From Pelagibius sp. Alg239-R121 (GTDB lineage Bacteria; Pseudomonadota; Alphaproteobacteria; Kiloniellales; Kiloniellaceae), in assembly GCF_947331435.1 (NCBI RefSeq), contig NZ_CAMZOF010000013.1, forward strand, positions 124,001-188,000: 64,000 nucleotides of DNA. The letters are read 5' to 3'. The notes under the pieces are model-generated. The model searched no databases and was not told the DNA's origin. It saw only the letters and a list, made by a program, of their open reading frames with translations. Below are positions 23,200 to 30,524 of the stretch, piece after piece. The first letter of the stretch is position 1. Every line of letters starts with the position of its first letter. A program made the position numbers and the translations under genes.

Positions 23200-24663
23200 T
23201 CACGATACAATCAGTCCGCTGTGAAGGCCCCGGTGAATATATAGTTTATCGTTAGAGGATACACGGATGAAGCGGTTCTGGTAGCGGAACTCCTGCTGAT
23301 TCTCGACGGGCAGCTGTTTGCCAAGTACGCTCGACCTTACCAGTAAATCCACGATCCCCCGTGTGCCGAGCGCACGGGTGTGCTCGCTGAACTGACCTAG
23401 GTTTTCCTTTAAGCGCGTTTCCACGTCTTGGTAATGAAGACTGGCCTTTCCACTGCTTGAAATGATCGCAAGCACATCCTCTATATCCGGGATCCGCGTG
23501 TGTAATTCGTCGATCAGATCGGTGATAAGGTATTCGGAATAGAGCCGATCGAGGCTCTTACGTGTGTCCGCCGATACAAGCTTCTCTCCTTTTTGAACGG
23601 CGTTACTCGCGGCAATTTGCAGATAGGCGATGATGTCGCGCGGGCGGCCGTAACTCCGCCTTTCGATCTCAGTAATAAGGGGGCGGGTCCGTCGTTTGCC
23701 GCTCAGCGTAACACGGGTGCTCTCGAACAGCAGACCCAGCGCTTTTTCCATGTTGGCAGCAGAGTCCGCCGCCATCTCTGACGGGTTGGTGCCCGCTGCT
23801 TTCAGGATTCGATAGGACACCATGTCGTTGAGCACCGAGTTCTGCCAACGCAGATCGATGATGTCGCTCATCAACTTGGCTTTGTTATTGCTCCGGAGCA
23901 GGTCATAGATGTCGTCTCGCAAAAACACGATCGGGTATATTTTTGCGCGCCGCGAAAATTTTGCCTTGATGTCCAGAGTTGCCCTGAACAGTCCGCCGAG
24001 GAGCTTTGCGTAGGTGCTGTCGGGGTGTGCGCTTTCGCGGTCGTAGTCGTCATCAAGGTCGTCATAAAGAATGAAATAGGTGCTATCGTCGATGTGCTCA
24101 TCGATGATGCTTTCCAGGATCGCCACCCGTTCATAGATCGCTGTGTCGTTGCTAAGATAGGTGTTTTTGGTCGATGCGTTGCCGCCGCTGCTCAGAATTT
24201 TAAGTCCAAACGAGCGATCGGTAATCCGTTGGATGTAATCGGATGTGGCCCGACCGAGATTTTGAGGCATTTCCTCGTCGATAAGCGTTCGGAGTTCGGG
24301 TGAAACTGATTCGTTCTTTGCAAAGGTCTGGAGCATCGTCATATAGGTGATGTACTTCCAGATATTGGTATATCGGGACGAAGTGGCGAAGCCCTCCTGT
24401 TCGAACTTTGCCAAGATGTTGAACGGGAAGTTCCGGAACGACAGTGTTTGCGCGAACGTGCCGTAGTCCTGCTTGTTCAGAATGTGCTCGGCGATTGCTG
24501 TCTTGCCCGAACCCTTTCGCCCGATGACAAAGCAGTTCTCACCGCTATAGAGGCCAGCGATCTTTTGGGTCTCGAAAAAGTAGCGCGCGTTTTCTTCGCC
24601 GCGTTCCTCGAGCTTCCAAGACGCCACGGCCTTCAAGCAAAGATTTTCATTTGCATCGTTCAT
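23200..24663 (-). CDS. P-loop ATPase, KAP/Sll1717-like
   Basis: 487 residues from ATG 24663 (an in-frame GTG six bases earlier is possible). Walker A is GRKGSGKTA (48-56); a Walker B-like acidic stretch is YFILYDDLDDDYDRE. The N-terminal KIAGLYSGENCFVIGRKGSGKT layout and the long helical C-terminal half, with RRSYGRPRDIIAYLQIA (sensor/arginine-finger-like), match stand-alone STAND/KAP-related ATPases of the Sll1717 type, many of which occur in defence or mobile neighbourhoods. There is no effector domain and no second gene of a known defence pair, so a role in phage defence is only a hypothesis. Flanks are degraded: a LysR 3' fragment upstream and A+T-rich DNA downstream, suggesting insertion by transfer. 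Confidence 0.75.
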   Translation of the reverse strand: MNDANENLCLKAVASWKLEERGEENARYFFETQKIAGLYSGENCFVIGRKGSGKTAIAEHILNKQDYGTFAQTLSFRNFPFNILAKFEQEGFATSSRYTNIWKYITYMTMLQTFAKNESVSPELRTLIDEEMPQNLGRATSDYIQRITDRSFGLKILSSGGNASTKNTYLSNDTAIYERVAILESIIDEHIDDSTYFILYDDLDDDYDRESAHPDSTYAKLLGGLFRATLDIKAKFSRRAKIYPIVFLRDDIYDLLRSNNKAKLMSDIIDLRWQNSVLNDMVSYRILKAAGTNPSEMAADSAANMEKALGLLFESTRVTLSGKRRTRPLITEIERRSYGRPRDIIAYLQIAASNAVQKGEKLVSADTRKSLDRLYSEYLITDLIDELHTRIPDIEDVLAIISSSGKASLHYQDVETRLKENLGQFSEHTRALGTRGIVDLLVRSSVLGKQLPVENQQEFRYQNRFIRVSSNDKLYIHRGLHSGLIVS

Positions 24664-25207
24664 AGCCACCTAGCCCCCGGGCGCCCATCGTGCATACGAC
24701 CAAGTTTCGTCGGAAACCGCTAGATCCGTCAAGGGAACGTCCCTGCGCCACTGGAATCTCACTCTCTGCGCAGCGTGATGCATATCGTCGGTAACCGGAT
24801 AACCGATCCTTCGATCTGCTGCCTTTCCGGCTGTTGCTGGCTTGCAAAGAGGCGTTCCCAGCGACCGGACCCTAGAGCCGTGTCCTGTAGGACTCCACAA
24901 GGAAATCAACGAAGGCCCGGACCCTGTGCACAAGGCTGCGATTGCTGTCGTAGACGACGTAGATGCCGAGCTTCAAGGCGTTGACGTCTGTTACAGAGCG
25001 ACTAAGCGCCTCGATTCGATGTCGGGTCCGGCGCGAGCGTACACAATCTGCGCGCCTTGGCGCTCAAGGTACGGCAGTGCCCGCTTGGGCGCAGGCCTTT
25101 GACAGTTAGTTGGCTGGAGGAGAGGGGGCAACAACCCGCAGGCTTCATCATAGCTGCAGCTATGGTTCCATCGGCATGAGTGCCTGGTCGTTCAGGTAGA
25201 TCGCGTT
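24664..25207. other. Degraded intergenic region
   Basis: About 540 bases separate the ATPase start and the hybrid kinase stop. No intact gene is supported: short frames in every direction overlap one another and lack ribosome sites. The only recognisable piece is the LysR C-terminal fragment at 24872-25010. The promoter of the ATPase gene should lie in 24664-24760, but I see no clear element. Confidence 0.6.
24872..25010 (-). pseudogene. LysR-type regulator, 3' remnant
   Basis: Read on the minus strand, this segment encodes LKLGIYVVYDSNRSLVHRVR followed by AFVDFLVESYRTRL and a TAG stop at 24872. That is the standard last 30-35 residues of a LysR regulator of the CrgA/DsdC-like group (vvYPsnRhlsprvRaFvDFL). 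Upstream the same frame degenerates into Arg-rich sequence and neighbouring frames carry stops, so the rest of the gene is gone. It is a scar of a deletion or insertion next to the ATPase gene. Confidence 0.6.
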
Positions 25208-26431
25208 CTAAGCGCGGATTGCCGGCGGCAAGTCCAGTTCTTCGGATGCGGCCTCTTCAAGCCGCTTGGCAACGGCGTCTTTGCCCATCGTCCGTTCAGC
25301 CGGCAGGTGCATGTGGACACAAGTGCCCTCGTTCTCGACGCTTTCAATGACCAACTCGCCGTCGTGAAGCTGAACCAGGCGTTTTACGATCGGCAATCCC
25401 AATCCGATGCCTTCCCAGCGCCTTGTCAGAGCGCTGCCGGCCTGTTCGAAAGGCTCCAGAATGCGCGCGAGTGCGTCTTCGGCAATCCCAATACCGTTGT
25501 CAACAACCGAGAGAGTGATCGCGCCGTCTGATTCCAACGTTGTCGAGACCGACACACGGCCGCCACGATTGGTGAACTTGACTGCGTTGGACAGCAGATT
25601 GAGTACGATCTGCTTCATGGCACGTGCGTCACCGAAGACTCGTTCAGTCTTAGGGTCGACCGTCATGTCGAGATACACGCCACCGGCCTCCGCGCGCGGA
25701 GCGACCATAGCAAGCGAGGATTTCACAACGGACTTCAAGTCAAATTCCTCTTCGATCAATACGGTTTTACCCGCCTCAATCTTGGAGATATCCAGTACAC
25801 TGACGATGAGGTTCAGCAGATGCTCTCCGCTCTGCCGAATCTCGCAGATGTATTCGATGTAGGTTTCGTTTCCGATCGGCCCTTTGAGTTCCTTCAGCAT
25901 GATATCGCTGAAGCCGATAATGGCATTGAGCGGCGTACGCAGCTCGTGACTCATGTTGGCGATGAACTCGGATTTCGCGCGGTTAGCCGATTCCGCTGCA
26001 TCCTTGGCGGCCGCCAGCTCGCCACGTACGCGGGCTGACCGAATTGCATAGCGGATCGAACGACCCAGCAAGCTCGCGGACAGGTGACCTTTTTCCAGAT
26101 AATCGGACGCGCCGGCTTCCATCGCGGCAAAGTCGATATCTTCGTTACCTGCGCCGGTCAGCAGAATCATTGGCGTATTGGTTCCGGCGGCAACCGCATC
26201 TGCGACAATCTCAATTCCCGTTCGTCCGCCGACATAATGATCCAGCAATGCGACGTGAAATTGATCCTGGCACAAAGCATCAAATCCGGCAGTGGGACTT
26301 TGCTCCCACACCAGTTCATATCGGACCAGAGAGTCCTTCTGATTGATCTCGCTAAAGAGCTCACGCGTCAACAGGACGTCATCCTCATCGTCATCGATGA
26401 GCAGTACCCTGATGGTGCGTTCGTCCTGCAT
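25208..26431 (-). CDS. Receiver-histidine kinase hybrid (REC-HisKA-HATPase)
   Basis: 407 residues from ATG 26431 (GTG at 26449 possible). A receiver domain occupies about 7-125, with acidic pocket Asp13-Asp15, phospho-acceptor Asp64 in [10 protein letters not shown], and Lys in SDYLEKGH. A coiled linker leads to HisKA with His162 in [13 protein letters not shown]. The HATPase follows: N box [11 protein letters not shown]1 VVDNGIGI, G2 [14 protein letters not shown]. No membrane segment or PAS domain. Such REC-first kinases receive a phosphoryl group and answer with their own kinase activity. It is last in a three-gene operon (21-base gap after the stand-alone receiver), so it likely works downstream of the GAF/PAS kinase in a phosphorelay. 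No DNA-binding output protein is encoded nearby. Confidence 0.9.
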   Translation of the reverse strand: MQDERTIRVLLIDDDEDDVLLTRELFSEINQKDSLVRYELVWEQSPTAGFDALCQDQFHVALLDHYVGGRTGIEIVADAVAAGTNTPMILLTGAGNEDIDFAAMEAGASDYLEKGHLSASLLGRSIRYAIRSARVRGELAAAKDAAESANRAKSEFIANMSHELRTPLNAIIGFSDIMLKELKGPIGNETYIEYICEIRQSGEHLLNLIVSVLDISKIEAGKTVLIEEEFDLKSVVKSSLAMVAPRAEAGGVYLDMTVDPKTERVFGDARAMKQIVLNLLSNAVKFTNRGGRVSVSTTLESDGAITLSVVDNGIGIAEDALARILEPFEQAGSALTRRWEGIGLGLPIVKRLVQLHDGELVIESVENEGTCVHMHLPAERTMGKDAVAKRLEEAASEELDLPPAIRA

Positions 26432-26452
26432 GTTTACCAAAGACCCCACTTG

Positions 26453-26914
26453 TTAGCTTGCCAAAGCTTCAGCAGGAGGTAACTCGACGATCTGAATCCA
26501 GTAACTGGTCAGAACGCGAACCATGTCCACCAAACCTTCGAAAGTTACGGGTTTGGTGACAAAGGAGTTAACGCCCATGTCGTAGGTGCGCAGGATATCT
26601 TCTTCCGCTTTTGAGGTCGTCAGCACCACAATCGGAATCTGTTTGAGGTTGGGGTCGGCTTTGATCTCGGCCAAGGCCTCACGCCCGTCCATTCGCGGCA
26701 TGTTGAGGTCCAGCAGGACGATACCGGGGCGGGGCGACGACTCTGGGTCTGCAAAGGAACCTTCATGCCGCAGATATTCGAGCAGTTCGATCCCGTCCTT
26801 TACGAAATGCAGCCGATTACTGAGCTTGCTCTCAAGGAAAGCATCCTCAATCAGCATGCGGTCATCGGGGTCGTCGTCTGCAACCAAAATCGTTATGGGC
26901 TTACCTAGCGTCAT
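26453..26914 (-). CDS. Single-domain response regulator (Rcp1-like)
   Basis: 153 residues, one CheY-like receiver of the Rcp1 type, which partners phytochrome-like kinases. Acidic residues Asp13-Asp15 in LVADDDPDDR, phospho-acceptor Asp69 in GIVLLDLNMPRMDG, Thr in VVLTTSKAEED and Lys in FVTKPVTFEG are all in place. There is no output domain. The start overlaps the kinase stop by four bases (ATGA), so the two are translationally coupled and almost certainly a cognate pair. It can serve as the shuttle that carries phosphate from the GAF/PAS kinase to the downstream hybrid kinase (inference from order and type). Confidence 0.92.
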   Translation of the reverse strand: MTLGKPITILVADDDPDDRMLIEDAFLESKLSNRLHFVKDGIELLEYLRHEGSFADPESSPRPGIVLLDLNMPRMDGREALAEIKADPNLKQIPIVVLTTSKAEEDILRTYDMGVNSFVTKPVTFEGLVDMVRVLTSYWIQIVELPPAEALAS

Positions 26915-29025
26915 AGCGGCTTCTTCTCCATTTTATCACTCTTCGTCGTCTCACTTCTCTGAACAACAGGAAGCTTTACGGTAAAGGTCGAACCTTCACC
27001 CACTACGCTGTCCACTTCGATCAGCCCGCCATGACGTTCAACGATCTTGCGGCAGGTTGCGAGGCCGATGCCGGTGCCTTCAAATTCCTGATTGCCGTGA
27101 AGACGTTGGAAGATGCTGAAGATGCGATCCGCATATCGCATTTCGAATCCAATCCCGTTATCGGCGAACTGAAGCGCACAATATGATCGGCTCTCTTTAT
27201 CCCCAACGGTGCCGCCAATCGTAATTTTCGGAGGCACACCTTCCTTGTGATACTTCAGGGAATTGCTGATGATGTTTTGAAAGAGCTGCCGCATCTGCAC
27301 CAGATCTGCATCGATGGTTGGTAGGGACGCCAGGTCGATGGCGGCACCGGTTTCTTCGATGCGAACCTGAAGGTCCGAAACTACTTCCTTGGCGATCGTG
27401 TCCAGATTGCAGGGTTCGAAGGGTCGTCCCTTTGTCGTCACGCGGGAGTAGGTGAGCAGGTCGTTGATCAACAGGCGCATTCTTCCGGCGGCGCTGAGCA
27501 TCCGTTCCAGATAAAGCTGGCCTTGCTCGTCCAACTGCTCTTCACAACGTGAGGCGAGGCGGTCGCCGAAGGCTTCGATTTTGCGCAGCGGCTCCTGCAG
27601 ATCGTGGGAGGCGACCGAGGCGAAATCCTGGAGTTCCCGGTTCGAGCGTCCGAGTGCGGCCTCTCGTTCTTTCAGTTCTGAGATCTCGGTATAGAGTATG
27701 ACCGTCTCACCGCCCTCGGCTTTGTGAGTTTGTACGAGCAACCAGGAGCCGTCTGGCAGGCTGCGCTCTTCCACGCCCGATAAAGACTCGCCAATGGCAG
27801 TGCTGCAGTTTTCGTCGTCTCCGCAGCAGGCCGCGTGTTCTGCAGCAAGAAAATCCTCCAGGCTTGTGCCCGGATGAGACTTGGCGATGAGATCAGGATA
27901 GTAGCTTCGAAGCTTCGAGTTCGCGATGATCAGCCGGTCTTCCGCATCGAACAGTACGAAGCCCTGATTCAGGTTTTCAACGATGGCCTGACGGGTTCTG
28001 GCTTCGGCCGCCGCAGCTTCCATTTCCGCTTCCTTGATGCGGGTCGCATCGAGGATGACACCGTTCCAGACAACTGTACCGTCGGCTTGCTTTAGTGGTT
28101 TTGCGATTGCATGCGTGAACTTGGTGGTACCGTCGCGGGCGGCGATGGTTGCCTCCACGTCCCATATCTCTAACTTTCGGGAGGCCTCCAGCAGGCGCTC
28201 GCGAAAATTCTCCCGGTAGCCTTCACCATGGCAGTCGAACAGTGCGTTGGGATCTTCGAGGATTTCTCGCGCGGAAACGCCAAACAGATCCTCCGCAGCG
28301 TCGCTGATGTAGGTATAACGAATCTGATTATCCGGTGTTACGATGCGTTGGTAGACGACGCCGGGAATAGCGTCGGCCAGCACATCGAAGCGGCTGTCCG
28401 CGACTTTCTTCGCTTGCCTGCTGAGCCTGTGGATTACGGCGTGACTTGCCATATCCGCCATGAACTCAACGACATTCCAGTCTTCGCTGGCAACTTCGAA
28501 GGGCCGGTCGAAATAGAAGGTCAGAGCGCCCAGCACCGTACCCTCGTCATCGGGGACTGGCAGCGCCCACATGGCCTGGATTTCGGTTTCCAACATCTGG
28601 TCGCGTAATTCATCGCTGAGCGGCTTTGATGAATTTTTCAGATTTGGCACTAGGATTGTCTGACCCTCTGCAATGCAGAGTGCGCCAAGGCTCTTACCCG
28701 CTTTTAAGGGGTGCCGTGCACCCTGTTGCACGAAGGATTTTGGTAGTCCCTGCTGGGCCAGGTGATAAACCAGGCCCGACCGCGGGCTCTGGATCTCGAT
28801 GCCGCAGGCGAACGGAGACAGCTGTTCCTGGGCGGCCGTAAAGATCGGTGAAAAGGTTGCGTCAGTAGAAGCCTTACGAGTTATGTGACCGAGGACCTCA
28901 CTCTGACAACGTAAAAGGCGCAGCAGCAGGTCATTGTCAAACCTGCCGACTTTGCTGTCGTTACTGCATTCCGGAGATTGTAAAAAACTGCCATCCGATG
29001 ACGTATCGATTGTATCGGTTGACAC
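26911..29025 (-). CDS. GAF-PAS-PAS sensor histidine kinase, phytochrome-kinase type
   Basis: 704 residues from a GTG at 29025, chosen because GGAGGGGG lies 6 bases before it; an ATG at 29061 would add 12 residues. A GAF domain (about 40-200) has a Cys-containing SPFACGIEIQS and LPVPDDEGTVLGALTFYF. A PAS domain with PAC (about 215-340) and a second PAS (about 355-455, GFVLFDAEDRLIIANSKLRSYYPDL, with a Cys pair at AACCGDDENC) follow. HisKA has His474 in VASHDLQEPLRKIEAF, the phytochrome-type H box, and HATPase has IISNSLKYHK and EGTGIGLATCRKIVERHGG. It is cytosolic. It lacks the PHY domain and any evident bilin site. First gene of the operon; divergent from the ATP-grasp operon. Confidence 0.88.
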   Translation of the reverse strand: MSTDTIDTSSDGSFLQSPECSNDSKVGRFDNDLLLRLLRCQSEVLGHITRKASTDATFSPIFTAAQEQLSPFACGIEIQSPRSGLVYHLAQQGLPKSFVQQGARHPLKAGKSLGALCIAEGQTILVPNLKNSSKPLSDELRDQMLETEIQAMWALPVPDDEGTVLGALTFYFDRPFEVASEDWNVVEFMADMASHAVIHRLSRQAKKVADSRFDVLADAIPGVVYQRIVTPDNQIRYTYISDAAEDLFGVSAREILEDPNALFDCHGEGYRENFRERLLEASRKLEIWDVEATIAARDGTTKFTHAIAKPLKQADGTVVWNGVILDATRIKEAEMEAAAAEARTRQAIVENLNQGFVLFDAEDRLIIANSKLRSYYPDLIAKSHPGTSLEDFLAAEHAACCGDDENCSTAIGESLSGVEERSLPDGSWLLVQTHKAEGGETVILYTEISELKEREAALGRSNRELQDFASVASHDLQEPLRKIEAFGDRLASRCEEQLDEQGQLYLERMLSAAGRMRLLINDLLTYSRVTTKGRPFEPCNLDTIAKEVVSDLQVRIEETGAAIDLASLPTIDADLVQMRQLFQNIISNSLKYHKEGVPPKITIGGTVGDKESRSYCALQFADNGIGFEMRYADRIFSIFQRLHGNQEFEGTGIGLATCRKIVERHGGLIEVDSVVGEGSTFTVKLPVVQRSETTKSDKMEKKPL

Positions 29026-29253
29026 TCGTTCCCCCTCCTGGTGCGCTCTCACGTCCTCCATAGTACGCCTGCCTTACCGACCAATTTCCCGTTCAAACTA
29101 CACTCATATGTAAACAACAGTAATTAAGTATTCCTTTATTCGAAGGTGCTGAAAGCTTTACTCGTTCTTTGGCGTTTTCATCGAAATTTAACTACTAATA
29201 ATCTACCTTTTCGCTCGCTGGCACATCTTTGAGTGAGACCAATTGGGGGACCT
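29026..29253. promoter_or_regulatory. Divergent promoter region of two operons
   Basis: The 228 bases between the sensor kinase and the ATP-grasp gene become A+T-rich around 29100-29215 (for example CATATGTAAACAACAGTAATTAAG read from 29105). It must carry promoters for both operons. I saw no perfect inverted repeat, so the output regulator binding site, if here, is not recognisable. Confidence 0.5.
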
Positions 29254-30498
29254 ATGGACATAAATTATCAAGCCTTGGAGCAAGAGCCTGAGTTTCGGGT
29301 TCGTTGGCTTGAGTCCCGGCAGCACCCGCCCCGAAGGCAAAGCAGAATTTCTCAGCTTGAAGATCAAATCGCCTGTTTTAAGCAGCGAATGAACATCGCT
29401 GTAATTTATGGCGGCGATAAACGCGTCCCCGGCAACGTGATTTATCAGACTCCCAACACGCGCCCCTGGAAAAGCTACGAGAGCGTTGCTGAAGACATTG
29501 CCGGCGCTTTACGCCGCCTGGGTTTTCAGTCGATTCATGTTCTGCCGGAAGATATGAATCTCGGTGACGAATTGCGCCGCCGATCGATCCAATTTGCCTG
29601 GCTTAATACGGGTGGCACGCAGGGTTATAATCCCATGGCGCACGGGCCCGCGATGCTCGAAATGTTCGGCGTGCCCTATCTCGGGCACGATCCTCTCACA
29701 ACAAGTATCCTGGATAATAAGCCCTTCTTTAAGCGCGAGGTTGAAGCCCGCGGCTTGAGGACCTCACCTTTTCTGACCTGGCACCTGGCACGAGGCACTT
29801 TCGACCCGGAGAGCAACGTCAACTTCAAGACTGTGTTTGCTGGTTATGATGGCGCTTTTGTCGTCAAGCCCGCCTCCGGGAGAGCCTCCCTGCATGTTCA
29901 TGTGGTTGAAGACCGCAAGGACTTGGCGCCGGTCGTCGACGAAGTCTTTCACGCGACCCAGAACCACGTGATGATCGAACGCTTCCTCCCTGGTAGAGAG
30001 TTCTGTGTTGCGGTTGCCGGCCCTGTGACGGCGCGCAGTGAGCAGCTGCAGATCGACACCAAGCCTTTCGTGTTTTCGCCAACCGAACGTGTGTTGGAGG
30101 AAGACGAACAGATCTTCACATCGATGGATCAAAAACCGATTTCGGCGGATCGCCTTCGCCTCCTCACCACGGAGATGGATGCCGATACGGTGGCCAAACT
30201 CGAAGAAGTCTCGCTCGAAGTCTTTATGGGTCTGAATCTTGAAACGCTGGTCCGCCTGGATCTGCGTATGGCGGACGATGGCGAGCTCTACATCCTCGAA
30301 GCCAATCCGAAACCGGACCTCAAGCAGCCCAGCGGCGACAAGACCAGTCTGGTGAGTGCCGGGCTTGCGGCACATGGGATGGATTACGACGATCTCGTGC
30401 TCTCGCTCTTCGCCGACAGGATCGACCTGCTGTTTTGTCAGCGCCGCGGCACGGTGCACCACCTACACACATTGTTCGCGCAGTCGACGCTCGGATAA
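29254..30498 (+). CDS. ATP-grasp ligase, D-Ala-D-Ala ligase-like
   Basis: 414 residues from ATG 29254, with GGGGGA 4-9 bases upstream. A preatp-grasp domain begins at MNIAVIYGGDKRVPGNVIYQT (about 47-70), with a 45-residue N-terminal extension. The ATP-grasp core shows SILDNKPFFKREVEARGL, AFVVKPASGRASLHVHVVED, FLPGREFCVAVAG and the metal-binding ending RLDLRMADDGELYILEANPKPDLK. The ending equals the NxN/ExN motif of D-alanine-D-alanine ligase and homologues. Members form an amide (peptide) bond between two small molecules using ATP. Because it is distant from ddl and lies with transport genes rather than murein genes, it probably makes or modifies a small peptide-like metabolite. First gene of a three-gene operon with MFS and binding protein. 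Confidence 0.82.
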   Translation: MDINYQALEQEPEFRVRWLESRQHPPRRQSRISQLEDQIACFKQRMNIAVIYGGDKRVPGNVIYQTPNTRPWKSYESVAEDIAGALRRLGFQSIHVLPEDMNLGDELRRRSIQFAWLNTGGTQGYNPMAHGPAMLEMFGVPYLGHDPLTTSILDNKPFFKREVEARGLRTSPFLTWHLARGTFDPESNVNFKTVFAGYDGAFVVKPASGRASLHVHVVEDRKDLAPVVDEVFHATQNHVMIERFLPGREFCVAVAGPVTARSEQLQIDTKPFVFSPTERVLEEDEQIFTSMDQKPISADRLRLLTTEMDADTVAKLEEVSLEVFMGLNLETLVRLDLRMADDGELYILEANPKPDLKQPSGDKTSLVSAGLAAHGMDYDDLVLSLFADRIDLLFCQRRGTVHHLHTLFAQSTLG

Positions 30499-30524
30499 AA
30501 AAAACTGCGGATTGAGCCGGAGAA

